From: Sulfuricella sp.
GTDB taxonomy: Bacteria > Pseudomonadota > Gammaproteobacteria > Burkholderiales > Sulfuricellaceae
DNA: 9,363 nt
Assembly (NCBI GenBank): GCA_019911785.1
Contig: JAIOJM010000036.1
Location: forward strand, 1 to 9,363
Reading direction: 5' to 3'
Shown: positions 1 to 7,116 of the stretch, in pieces
Position numbering within the stretch: the first letter of the stretch is position 1
Layout of the letters: the number at the start of each line of letters is the position of its first letter
Made by a program: the position numbers and the translations under genes
The notes under the pieces: generated by a model
What the model was told of the DNA's origin: nothing
The model's input: only the letters and a program-made list of their open reading frames with translations
Database searches by the model: none

Positions 1-2280
1 GCCGGTAAGCAGTTCGATGCCCTCGTTCGCATGCTCTGCGGTATAAATATGGAAAAGTCCCTTGGCGACGGCCTCCACGACCTTGCTCTCCAGCATCAGG
101 TGGCGCCGGTTGCGGTGGGGAATCAGCACACCCTGGCTGCCGTCCAGTCCGGCAGTTTCGCAAATGCGGAAATAACCCTCGATTTTTTCATTGATCCCGC
201 CCACCGGCAGCACTTCGCCGTGCTGGTTGACCGCGCCGGTGACAGCGATGCCCTGCCTGAGCGGCAGGCCCGACAAGGACGAGAGCAGGGCGTAAAGCTC
301 GGCGCAGGAGGCGGAATCCCCTTCCACGCCATGGTATTCCTGCTCGAAGACGATGGAGGCATTGAGGGAAAGCGGCGCGATATGAGCGAATAGTGCAGCC
401 AGATAGTTTTGCAGAATGAATACGCCCTTGTCGTGAATCGGGCCGGACAATTCGACCTCGCGCTCGATATTCAGCAGACCGTCATCACCTGCGAACGTGT
501 GTGCGGTAATCCGTATCGGAAAACCAAAACGGTAATCGCCCAGATCGGCCTGCGTCAGGCCGTTAAGCTGACCCACTTTCTCGCCATGCAGATCAATCAG
601 CAGATCTCCTTCGGCAATGGATTCGCGCAGACGCTGGTCGGGATAATCGTGCCGCCAGGTGCGTGCCTGTAGCGCCGCCTCGACGTCCGCGGCCTCGACC
701 AACCCGTTCTTGCGGGCACGGCAGATGGCGGCGCTTTCCATCACCAGCGCCTCGGTGCGGCCGAAGATCGCGCTCTGGCGCGCCTGATCATCCACGTCGC
801 GGTGGCCATCTTCAAGCAGGCGCGCTACCGCTGCGGAGGAAAAATGGGGCAGCCCGAGCTGGCGGCAGGCATGGGCGACAAAAATCGACGAGGCGCGCCG
901 GGTTTCGGCGCTGGATGAAAAGCTTTCGGCAAAATCCACCTTCACCCGGAGGTGGCGTGCGAACTCCGGATCTGCCTCCTGCAGCTCGTAATACTGCTCG
1001 CGTGAGCCGATCAAAACGATTTTGACCTCGACATCCACCGCCTCGGGCTCGAGCGAAACCGCCGCAATCGGCGTGAATGCCGTGCCCGGCTCCTCGATCT
1101 GCAGCCTGCCGCTGCGCAGGAAGCGCCGCAGCTTTTCCCACACCAGCGGATCGGCCAGCAAGTCGCGCAGGTGCAGCATGAGGAAGCCGCCGTGCGCCTT
1201 GAGCAGGCTGCCGGCGCGGATGCGGGTAAAATCCGTCACCAGCACGTCGTTCACCGACTGATACTCGATGCTGCCGAACAGCGAACGGAACAGCGGATTG
1301 TCCTCGACAATCACCGGCGCGCCCGATAGGCCATCATTGTCCACCACCAGGTTGACCCGGTAGCGGGACAGCGCCCTTTCCAGACTCTCCTGACGGCTTT
1401 CCTCATCGTCATCGGCAGCCTGGAACAGCGCCAGGTTGTCGAGCACGTCATGGGCCATGTCGTCCAGCCAGGCATTCAGTTTGGCGGCATCCTTGATCTG
1501 CTTCTTCAGCCCGGCGCGGATCTCCTGCAACCCGTGATCCAGCAGCGGCTTCACCACTTGGCGGCGCAGCGCCGCCAGCGCCTCGTTCATCACCCGTTCC
1601 AGCGGCCTGGTTTTCTCGAAATAAAGGGTGATCGCGGCACGCAATTCCTGCTCAGCCTGCTCGACCGCCGCCCGGCGATCCTTCGGCAAGGAAAGCACTT
1701 CGTCCTCGACCAGCGGCTGCCCCGTCTCGCCCAGCAAGGTGAACACCATCCGCCCGTCCTCGCGGTGGATGCTGAAATTGCGCGCTTCTGCAAAGGCGGA
1801 GAGTTCGGCATAAGCCTTGGTTTCCTCATCCTTGTAGGCTTTTTCGATATGCGCGCTTTCGGTCTTGAAATCCTGCCCCGTTAGCTGCTGCGGGATTTCC
1901 GTCACCAGGGATTTCGCCATCTGCTGCAGGAGTTGGCGCAGCTGGCGCCCCTGCCCAGCCGGCAGGCGCAGCGCCATCGGCCTTTCCGGGGTATCGAAGT
2001 TGTGCAGGTAGCACAGGTCGGGTGGCGCCAGCCGCTCGGCGGCAACCGCCTGCATCGCCTGCCTGAGCAGGGAAGTGCGTCCGCTGCCGACCTCGCCCAG
2101 AACGAACAGGTTGTAGTCCGGCTGATCCATCCCCAAGCCGAAGCGGGCGGCCGTTTCGGCGCGTTCCTGGCCGATCCAGGGCAAAGGCAGGTTGAGCAGT
2201 TCGGAAGTATCGGAAAACCCCAGCGAATCGGGGGCTATGGTCAGGCGAAGATCGGTGGGCGTCAGGTTTGAGATTGGCAT
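1..2280 (-). CDS. Lon-like ATP-dependent protease (LonB/YcbZ-type AAA protein), C-terminus cut by window edge
   Basis: Reading from ATG at 2280, 760 codons are open to the window edge; relatives are roughly 800 residues, so only the extreme C-terminus is missing. The C-terminal part is a Lon-type Ser-Lys protease domain: Ser656 lies in EGDSASCAELYALL and Lys699 in VLPVGGINEKIEGYF, a spacing of 43 residues, equal to that between the catalytic Ser679 and Lys722 of E. coli Lon. The N-terminal part is an AAA-like module with a P-loop at about 62-69 (GEVGSGRT, Arg where Lys is usual), a long charged helical stretch at about 194-293, and a second conserved block at about 363-400 (HGGFLMLHLRDLL). 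It is predicted to be cytosolic and to degrade or remodel unfolded proteins; substrates are unknown. It lies downstream of nagZ, and its Shine-Dalgarno AGGA (2291-2294, 10 nt from ATG) sits inside a palindromic repeat. The family call is firm; it is not the canonical Lon. Confidence 0.88.
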   Translation of the reverse strand, partial: MPISNLTPTDLRLTIAPDSLGFSDTSELLNLPLPWIGQERAETAARFGLGMDQPDYNLFVLGEVGSGRTSLLRQAMQAVAAERLAPPDLCYLHNFDTPERPMALRLPAGQGRQLRQLLQQMAKSLVTEIPQQLTGQDFKTESAHIEKAYKDEETKAYAELSAFAEARNFSIHREDGRMVFTLLGETGQPLVEDEVLSLPKDRRAAVEQAEQELRAAITLYFEKTRPLERVMNEALAALRRQVVKPLLDHGLQEIRAGLKKQIKDAAKLNAWLDDMAHDVLDNLALFQAADDDEESRQESLERALSRYRVNLVVDNDGLSGAPVIVEDNPLFRSLFGSIEYQSVNDVLVTDFTRIRAGSLLKAHGGFLMLHLRDLLADPLVWEKLRRFLRSGRLQIEEPGTAFTPIAAVSLEPEAVDVEVKIVLIGSREQYYELQEADPEFARHLRVKVDFAESFSSSAETRRASSIFVAHACRQLGLPHFSSAAVARLLEDGHRDVDDQARQSAIFGRTEALVMESAAICRARKNGLVEAADVEAALQARTWRHDYPDQRLRESIAEGDLLIDLHGEKVGQLNGLTQADLGDYRFGFPIRITAHTFAGDDGLLNIEREVELSGPIHDKGVFILQNYLAALFAHIAPLSLNASIVFEQEYHGVEGDSASCAELYALLSSLSGLPLRQGIAVTGAVNQHGEVLPVGGINEKIEGYFRICETAGLDGSQGVLIPHRNRRHLMLESKVVEAVAKGLFHIYTAEHANEGIELLTG

Positions 2281-2285
2281 TTTTT

Positions 2286-2461
2286 AATTATCCTAAAAAC
2301 CGCAGTTTCATCCGCAGATTACACAGATTAACGCAGATTTTCATATGCTTGCGGGTGAGTAGCGCATCACCCAAAAGGTGCGTCACCTATCCAATCTTAC
2401 TCGTTGTTTAATCTGCGAAAATCTGCGTAATCTGCGGACAACTGCTTTTTCTAGGATTATT
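2286..2461. repeat. Short-period palindromic intergenic element, CAGATT type
   Basis: This is a long imperfect inverted repeat filling the gap between nagZ and the Lon-like gene. The left arm carries CAGATT at 2315, 2324 and 2334; the right arm carries AATCTG at 2410, 2420 and 2429, so unit spacing (9,10 and 10,9) is mirrored. Symmetry continues outward: AATTATCCTA (2286-2295) faces TAGGATTATT (2452-2461), with 9 of 10 bases paired. The right arm contains the nagZ stop codon (2457-2459) and the left arm contains the Shine-Dalgarno of the Lon-like gene. The centre (2342-2409) holds two small hairpins. I cannot name the family. It looks like a non-autonomous palindromic repeat; no ORF or transposase is present. 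Confidence 0.8.
2353..2388 (-). other. Two tandem hairpins in the centre of the palindromic element
   Basis: GGGTGA (2353-2358) pairs with TCACCC (2367-2372) around an 8-nt loop, and AGGTG (2376-2380) pairs perfectly with CACCT (2384-2388) around a 3-nt loop. On the minus strand, the direction of transcription, the second hairpin is followed by TTTT, so it resembles a very short intrinsic terminator. A 5-bp stem is weak, and termination here is only a possibility. The two hairpins share a GGTGA(C/T)GC sequence on the minus strand, suggesting a local duplication. Confidence 0.45.
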
Positions 2462-3545
2462 TGTTTCCGCTAATTGCGCACTGATTCGGCTCGCCGACCT
2501 GCAACGGCAGATCGCCGCTCCTCACGCCGATGCTGCCGACGGCATGCACCGCCGCCACATAATGCTTGTCCTCGTGCAGCCTGTCCCAGCTTTCCGGATG
2601 CAGCCGGCCGTGCATGCGGATCAGGCGCGCCATGCCCGGCGCCGGCATTTCCCATTTCAGGCCGGCCAGCAGCGCATCGGCGCTGTCCGGCTTGTTGCAC
2701 ACCAGCACCATGTCGCAGCCCGCCTGCAGGGCGGCCTCGGCGCGCTGCACCACACCGCCCGCCACGCTGGCGCCTTCCATGGAAAGATCGTCGCTGAAAA
2801 TCACGCCGTCGAAGCCTAACTCCTTGCGCAGGATATCCTTCAGCCAGATGCTGGAGAATCCCGCCGGCAGCTTGTCCACCTTGGGATAAATCACGTGCGC
2901 CGGCATCATCCCGGCCAGGCCGAAATCGATCATCTGCTTGAACGGGACCAGGTCATCCATCTCGATGTCGGCATAGTCGCGCTCGTCCACCGGGATTTCC
3001 AGGTGGGAATCGGCACGCACGAAACCATGGCCGGGAAAATGCTTGCCCACCGCGGCCATGCCACCCTGCTTCAGGCCCAGCATCAGGCTGTGCGCAAGAA
3101 CGGCGATAGCCTGCGGGTCACGGTGGAAAGCGCGGTCGCCGATCACCCCGCTGTGCCCGAAATCGATGTCCAGCACCGGGGTGAAGCTGAAATCCACGCC
3201 GCTGGCGCGCAGCTCCGCCGCCAGCACCCAACCGGTCTGGTGAGCCAGGGTCTTGGCGCGGTTCGGATGTTCGTCCCAGATATGCCCCAGCTCGCGCATT
3301 GGCGGCAAGCGGGTGAAGCCGTCGCGGAAACGCTGCACCCGACCCCCTTCATGGTCCACGGCAATCAGCAGATGCGGGTTGCGCAAGGCGTGAATTTCGG
3401 CGGTCAGCCGGGAAAGCTGCGCCTGCGAGGTGTAATTCCTGCCGAACAGGATCACCCCGCCGACCAGTGGGTGTTTCAGTCTTTTCCTGTCCTCGTCGGT
3501 CAATTCGGTGCCGAGAACATCGAGCATTACCGGGCCAAGAGTCAT
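2457..3545 (-). CDS. nagZ: Beta-N-acetylhexosaminidase NagZ (glycoside hydrolase family 3)
   Basis: This is a cytosolic enzyme that removes N-acetylglucosamine from GlcNAc-anhydromuramyl-peptides during peptidoglycan recycling. The 362-residue product has the single-domain GH3 architecture expected of Gram-negative NagZ, with [11 protein letters not shown] at 62-72 and KHFPGHG at 168-174. The loop RADSHLEIP carries the His-Asp dyad (Asp179, His181) that serves as general acid/base, and [10 protein letters not shown] carries the likely nucleophile Asp252. The start [12 protein letters not shown] matches the usual N-terminus, but the ATG has no clear Shine-Dalgarno sequence. The gene follows acpS in the usual order but is separated from it by a palindromic element of about 180 bp, and a second element begins at its stop codon. 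The last residues (about 345-362) are poorly conserved and may have been altered by that second element. Confidence 0.96.
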   Translation of the reverse strand: MTLGPVMLDVLGTELTDEDRKRLKHPLVGGVILFGRNYTSQAQLSRLTAEIHALRNPHLLIAVDHEGGRVQRFRDGFTRLPPMRELGHIWDEHPNRAKTLAHQTGWVLAAELRASGVDFSFTPVLDIDFGHSGVIGDRAFHRDPQAIAVLAHSLMLGLKQGGMAAVGKHFPGHGFVRADSHLEIPVDERDYADIEMDDLVPFKQMIDFGLAGMMPAHVIYPKVDKLPAGFSSIWLKDILRKELGFDGVIFSDDLSMEGASVAGGVVQRAEAALQAGCDMVLVCNKPDSADALLAGLKWEMPAPGMARLIRMHGRLHPESWDRLHEDKHYVAAVHAVGSIGVRSGDLPLQVGEPNQCAISGNK

Positions 3546-3554
3546 TTTGGGTTT

Positions 3555-3737
3555 CTTTATCTAAAAACGGCGATTAACCACGAATGCCACGAATGTTCAC
3601 GAATGAACACGAATAGTTTGGAACAGTTATTGCCTCCACAAACAGGCGGATCAGACCACAAGCACTAACCAACTGATTATTCGTGAACATTCGTGTTTCA
3701 TTCGTGAATATTCGTGGTTAATCGCTTTTTTGGGTTT
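3555..3737. repeat. Short-period palindromic intergenic element, CACGAAT type, with flanking direct repeat
   Basis: This is an inverted repeat between acpS and nagZ. The outer arms share a perfect 16-bp match: GCGATTAACCACGAAT (3570-3585) against its complement at 3710-3725. The left arm carries CACGAAT at 3579, 3588, 3598 and 3608 (spacing 9,10,10); the right arm carries ATTCGTG at 3679, 3689, 3700 and 3710 (spacing 10,11,10). The centre (about 3615-3678) is unrelated sequence without an ORF. The direct repeat TTTTGGGTTT occurs at 3545-3554 and 3728-3737, touching the nagZ start and the acpS stop, and looks like a target-site duplication. No transposase is encoded. The family name is unknown to me. 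Confidence 0.8.
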
Positions 3738-4113
3738 ATTGTTCCAAAACCGAAAAAGCCACCACCATCTCCACCTCGTCGCTGATCGACAGGTGGTGGC
3801 CGCGAATATTGCGCTGTGCCAGAGCTTGCGCCAACTCGGGCTCCAGCCCGAAAACCGGTCGGCCGAGAGTGTCGTGCGTCACGCGGATGTTGTGCCAGGT
3901 GGCCGGATGGCGCATCCCCGTGCCAAGCGCCTTGACGAAGGCCTCCTTGGCAGCAAAGCGTTTGGCGAGAAAGCGGGCGCGATGGACGCTGGTCGCAAAA
4001 TCGTCCCATTCCGCCGCCGCCAGAATACGCCGCGCAAACCGGTCGCCGAAACGGTTCAGCGCTTCCTGGATACGCCCTACCGCAACAATGTCGGCACCAA
4101 TCCCGTAAATCAT
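3736..4113 (-). CDS. acpS: Holo-[acyl-carrier-protein] synthase AcpS
   Basis: AcpS transfers the 4'-phosphopantetheine arm of coenzyme A to a serine of apo-ACP, activating it for fatty acid synthesis in the cytosol. The product is 125 residues, the usual size. The N-terminal motif [14 protein letters not shown] contains Asp8, and [15 protein letters not shown] contains Glu57 and Lys61; Asp8 and Glu57 match the Mg2+ ligands of the family. The C-terminal strand [19 protein letters not shown] is also typical. Its ATG overlaps the pdxJ stop codon by 4 nt (ATGA), so translation is probably coupled to pdxJ. The pdxJ-acpS pairing is a classic proteobacterial arrangement. Downstream, the link to nagZ is interrupted by a palindromic element that touches the acpS stop codon. 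Confidence 0.96.
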   Translation of the reverse strand: MIYGIGADIVAVGRIQEALNRFGDRFARRILAAAEWDDFATSVHRARFLAKRFAAKEAFVKALGTGMRHPATWHNIRVTHDTLGRPVFGLEPELAQALAQRNIRGHHLSISDEVEMVVAFSVLEQ

Positions 4114-4835
4114 CTGGCCACGGCCACCATCAGCGCCTTCATTTCCGCCACCGCCCGCTCCCAGCCCACGAACAATGCCTGCGCCACGATGGCATGACCG
4201 ATGTTGAGCTCGTAAACGCCGGGGATGGCGGCAATTTTCTGCACGTTGTGGTAATGCAGGCCGTGGCCCGCATTCATCCGCAGTCCGAGCTTGATGCCGT
4301 ATTCGACCGCCGTGCGGATGCGCGCGATTTCCATCTCCTGCGCCGCCTCCGTTTCGGCATCGGCGAAGTGGCCGGTATGAATTTCCACCACCGGCGCGCC
4401 CGCTTCCCTGGCCGCATCGAGCTGCGCCTTTTCCGGCGCAACGAACAGCGAAACGCGAATCCCGGCATCGCCCAATGCAGCGCAGGCCTGCTTGATGCGC
4501 CCGAAATGGGCAACCACGTCGAGCCCGCCTTCGGTGGTCCGCTCCTCGCGCTTCTCCGGCACCAGGCAGACATCCTGCGGTTTCAAACGCAGGGCGATTC
4601 CCACCATCTCGTCCGTCACCGCCATTTCCAGATTCATTCTAGTCTGCAAGGCTGCGCGCAGGATTTCCACGTCCTGGTCCTGGATGTGGCGACGGTCTTC
4701 GCGCAAGTGCAGGGTAATCGAATCCGCGCCGGCCGATTCCGCCATCAGCGCCGCCTGGATCGGGCTGGGATAGCGCGTCCCGCGCGCCTGCCGAAGCGTG
4801 GCGACGTGGTCGATGTTGACCCCCAAATGAATCAT
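4110..4835 (-). CDS. pdxJ: Pyridoxine 5'-phosphate synthase PdxJ
   Basis: PdxJ condenses 1-deoxy-D-xylulose 5-phosphate with 3-amino-2-oxopropyl phosphate to give pyridoxine 5'-phosphate, the ring-closing step of the DXP-dependent vitamin B6 pathway. The 241-residue TIM-barrel protein has the usual length. Catalytic residues can be placed by alignment with E. coli PdxJ: His43 in [12 protein letters not shown], Glu70 in MNLEMAVT and His191 in [12 protein letters not shown], corresponding to E. coli His45, Glu72 and His193. The N-terminus [20 protein letters not shown] is near-canonical and fixes the start. The start overlaps the recO stop by 4 nt and the end overlaps the acpS start by 4 nt, so this is the middle gene of a tightly coupled recO-pdxJ-acpS unit. 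Confidence 0.98.
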   Translation of the reverse strand: MIHLGVNIDHVATLRQARGTRYPSPIQAALMAESAGADSITLHLREDRRHIQDQDVEILRAALQTRMNLEMAVTDEMVGIALRLKPQDVCLVPEKREERTTEGGLDVVAHFGRIKQACAALGDAGIRVSLFVAPEKAQLDAAREAGAPVVEIHTGHFADAETEAAQEMEIARIRTAVEYGIKLGLRMNAGHGLHYHNVQKIAAIPGVYELNIGHAIVAQALFVGWERAVAEMKALMVAVAR

Positions 4836-5557
4836 AGTTCCTGTAAGTCCTTTAGTATCTGGCGGGTATGCAGGGTGCCCTCGCCGAGATAATGATTGAT
4901 CAGCGCCCGCATCAGCGCCTTGCTTTGCTGCAGGGTGACCGGATCGCCGTAATCGTCGGCGGCCATGTCCAGCAGCGTCTTCCCCCGCAATTCTACACCG
5001 TTTTGGCCGGTTTTTTGCCGCACCGGGCCGCGCTCGAAAACGTAGCGGTAATGCGTCTCCGGCTCGATTGCCGCCCCGGAATCGGCATCATGGCCGAGCG
5101 TCAGGGCGTAACCCAGCTCCTTCAGCAGATTCATTTCAAAACGCCGCAGCACGGCGGCATAATCCGTGCGCCGCGCGAGTTCCTGCAGGGTTTCCTGGTA
5201 ATGAAGGAACAGCTGCTCGTGCGGGTCATCGCGGTGCAGCAGCTTGAGCAGCAGCTCGTTCAGGTAAAAACCGCAGATCAGCGCCGTGCCCTGCAACAGC
5301 GGCTGCCCGCCCTGCCATTCGGCGCTGTGCAGGGTGCGCAGCTCGGCCTTGCCGAACCAGCTCAATGAAAGCGGCTGGAAGGAAAGCAACAGTCCGCGCA
5401 CGGCCGATTTCGGTCGGCGCGCCCCGCGCGCCATCAGCGGCAGACGGCCGAAATCGCGGCTGAAAACCTCGACGATCAGGCTGGTTTCGCGATAGGGATA
5501 GGTATGCAGGACGTAGGCGGGTTGCTCTCCCTGCCTGGCATTATGTTCTCGTGCCAT
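4832..5557 (-). CDS. recO: DNA repair protein RecO
   Basis: RecO works with RecR (and RecF) to load RecA on SSB-coated single-stranded DNA during recombinational repair, and it also anneals complementary strands. The 241-residue length matches E. coli RecO. The N-terminal OB-fold (about 12-85) shows [21 protein letters not shown] and the basic [19 protein letters not shown] segment; the rest is the helical C-terminal domain ([22 protein letters not shown], about 109-130). No zinc-binding cysteine set is present. The ATG has a GAGGG only 1 nt upstream, which is unusually close, but an in-frame stop lies seven codons upstream and no better start exists. recO normally follows era directly; here 3.4 kb separates them, and a candidate promoter lies at 5609-5638. 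Confidence 0.96.
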   Translation of the reverse strand: MAREHNARQGEQPAYVLHTYPYRETSLIVEVFSRDFGRLPLMARGARRPKSAVRGLLLSFQPLSLSWFGKAELRTLHSAEWQGGQPLLQGTALICGFYLNELLLKLLHRDDPHEQLFLHYQETLQELARRTDYAAVLRRFEMNLLKELGYALTLGHDADSGAAIEPETHYRYVFERGPVRQKTGQNGVELRGKTLLDMAADDYGDPVTLQQSKALMRALINHYLGEGTLHTRQILKDLQEL

Positions 5558-5608
5558 ACCCTCAAATAATAGCTAACAAATCAACAGGATTATTTTTTAA
5601 CAACGCGA

Positions 5609-5638
5609 ATTATACGGCGTAGGATGCATGGCTATCCA
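5609..5638 (-). promoter_or_regulatory. Candidate sigma-70 promoter for recO-pdxJ-acpS
   Basis: On the minus strand there is a perfect -10 box TATAAT (5614-5609), with TGGATA (5638-5633) as a 4/6 match to the -35 box at an 18-nt spacing. Transcription would start near 5602, giving a leader of about 45 nt before the recO ATG. Its position makes sense because recO can no longer be read from era. Confidence 0.55.
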
Positions 5639-5691
5639 TTATTTTCGGCCCCCTTTATTGAAGCAGTCTGGATTTGAAGGAGATTTGAAAC

Positions 5692-5757
5692 ATGCAAAGA
5701 AGGGGCGTGAAGCCACAGATTTCCCCGCAAGGCAAAATATTGCTTCACGGAAAATAG
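5692..5757 (+). CDS. Possible 21-residue basic leader peptide
   Basis: A short frame starts at ATG 5692 with a strong Shine-Dalgarno AAGGAG at 5677-5682 (9-nt spacing) and ends at TAG 5755-5757. The peptide begins MQRRGVKPQ and is rich in Lys and Arg. It lies 108 nt upstream of the flavoprotein gene on the same strand, and its coding sequence contains both arms of the CGTGAAGC/GCTTCACG stem. It could be a regulatory leader peptide or a chance frame. The ribosome-binding site is the only positive evidence, and I know of no homologue. Confidence 0.25.
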   Translation: MQRRGVKPQISPQGKILLHGK

Positions 5758-5865
5758 TTATCTACTCTCCCGGAGATGGTAAAATCTCTCATTTAGGCTA
5801 ATCATACAGCGGCATCATGCGCTTAAAAGCCAGTTATAACTATTGACGTTAGTCCGAGGGTAGCA

Positions 5866-7110
5866 ATGAAATGTGTGGATGACTTCCGCCTGCAATTCGG
5901 CAAGCAGGAACTGGTGCCGATCATTATTGGCGGGATGGGTGTGGATATCTCGACGGCCGAGCTCGCGCTCGAGGCGGCGCGTTTGGGCGGGATCGGCCAC
6001 ATTTCCGACGCCATGCTGCCGACCGTGACCGACCGCCGCTACGAAACGCACTTCATCAAGGAAAAACTCAAGCAGTACAAGTACAACATCGGCAATTCCG
6101 ACAAGTCGGCGGTGAAGTTCGACCTCGGCCAGATTGCCGAGGCCACCCGCCTGCATGTGAGCAAGTCGATGGAAGCCAAGCGCGGTGAAGGCATGATCTT
6201 CATCAACTGCATGGAAAAACTCACCATGAACGCACCGCGCGAAACGCTGCGCGTGCGCCTGCGCACGGCGCTGGATGCCGGGATTGACGGCATCACGCTG
6301 AGCGCAGGGCTGCACCTCGGTTCGTTTGCGCTGATGGAGGATCACCCCCGCTTTCGCGATGCCAGGCTCGGCATCATTGTCTCCTCGCTGCGGGCGCTGC
6401 AGCTATTCCTGCGCAAAACCGCCAAGCTCAATCGGCTGCCGGATTTCATCGTGGTCGAAGGGCCTCTGGCCGGCGGACACCTCGGCTTCGACATGGATTG
6501 GGCGAAATACGATCTGCACACCATCATGGCTGAAATTTTGCAGTATTTGCAAAATGAGAAATTGAATATTCCGCTGATTGCGGCCGGGGGAATTTTCACC
6601 GGCAGCGATGCCGTGTCCTTCCTCGAAAACGGCGCAGCGGCGGTGCAGGTGGCAACACGCTTTACCGCAGTACACGAGTGCGGCCTGCCGGAGAAGGTGA
6701 TGCAGGAGTACATCAAGGCCACCGAGAACGACATCGAGGTCAACACCATTTCACCCACGGGCTATCCGATGCGGATGCTCAAGAACAGCCCGGCGATCGG
6801 CTCAGGCATCCGTCCTGGCTGCGAATCTTACGGCTATCTGCTGGATGGCTCCGGGAATTGCGCCTACATCGAAGCCTACAATCACGAAGTGGCCCTCCAC
6901 CCGAAGGCAAAGAAAATCTCGGTGAAGGACAAGACCTGCCTTTGCACTCACATGCGCAACTTCAATTGCTGGACCTGCGGCCATTACACCTATCGGCTCA
7001 AGGACACCACGCGACGCCTGCCGGACGGCAGTTACCAGATACTCAGCGCAGAGCACGTGTTCCGCGACTATCAGTTCAGCGTCGACCAGAAGATCGCATT
7101 GCCGGATTAA
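5866..7110 (+). CDS. Nitronate monooxygenase (2-nitropropane dioxygenase)-family flavoprotein with C-terminal Cys cluster
   Basis: The product is a 414-residue FMN-binding TIM-barrel protein of the NPD/nitronate monooxygenase superfamily, which also includes the enoyl-ACP reductase FabK. Diagnostic segments are PIIIGGMGVDIST near the N-terminus, VVEGPLAGGHLGF at 196-208 with His205 at the usual catalytic-base position, IAAGGIFTGSDA at about 238-249 for the FMN phosphate, and GAAAVQVATRF at 256-266. The C-terminal 60-70 residues go beyond the classical fold and contain Cys358-x-Cys360, then Cys368-x2-Cys371-Gly-His373, a possible metal or Fe-S site. There is no signal peptide, so it is likely cytosolic. 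The true substrate cannot be told; nitronates are only one option. GAGGG at 5856-5860 supports the start. It is oriented against recO and rhlE and probably co-transcribed with the small gene 6 nt downstream. Confidence 0.85.
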   Translation: MKCVDDFRLQFGKQELVPIIIGGMGVDISTAELALEAARLGGIGHISDAMLPTVTDRRYETHFIKEKLKQYKYNIGNSDKSAVKFDLGQIAEATRLHVSKSMEAKRGEGMIFINCMEKLTMNAPRETLRVRLRTALDAGIDGITLSAGLHLGSFALMEDHPRFRDARLGIIVSSLRALQLFLRKTAKLNRLPDFIVVEGPLAGGHLGFDMDWAKYDLHTIMAEILQYLQNEKLNIPLIAAGGIFTGSDAVSFLENGAAAVQVATRFTAVHECGLPEKVMQEYIKATENDIEVNTISPTGYPMRMLKNSPAIGSGIRPGCESYGYLLDGSGNCAYIEAYNHEVALHPKAKKISVKDKTCLCTHMRNFNCWTCGHYTYRLKDTTRRLPDGSYQILSAEHVFRDYQFSVDQKIALPD

Positions 7111-7116
7111 AAGACC

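Larger units (their letters stand above)
5558..5865. other. Divergent intergenic region between recO and the flavoprotein gene (308 bp)
   Basis: This AT-rich stretch separates recO (leftward) from the nitronate-monooxygenase-like gene (rightward). It holds a candidate recO promoter, a 21-codon plus-strand reading frame with a good ribosome-binding site, and two stem-loops: CGTGAAGC (5706-5713) pairs with GCTTCACG (5742-5749), and GAGAT (5773-5777) pairs with ATCTC (5784-5788). A weak plus-strand promoter (TTGCTT at 5740-5745, 17 nt, TACTCT at 5763-5768) and a TATAAC box (5835-5840) could serve the downstream gene; neither is convincing. I see no known riboswitch. Confidence 0.6.

Noticed and set aside
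2895..3668. 257-residue plus-strand open frame opposite nagZ
   Set aside because: It is antisense to nagZ, whose catalytic motifs are intact; the translation shows no recognisable domain and runs into the palindromic element. Long antisense frames are expected in GC-rich coding DNA.
3579..3716. CRISPR array or tandem operator array
   Set aside because: Units are only about 10 bp apart with no spacers, and the second half is inverted. This is a palindromic element, not a CRISPR; a protein-binding array remains possible but unsupported.
4194..4892. 232-residue plus-strand open frame opposite pdxJ
   Set aside because: It is antisense to pdxJ, which has canonical catalytic residues and 4-nt overlaps with both neighbours.
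5692..5800. Cyclic-di-GMP or other known riboswitch upstream of the flavoprotein gene
   Set aside because: Some short pieces resemble parts of known aptamers, but the conserved core of no riboswitch class I know could be completed.
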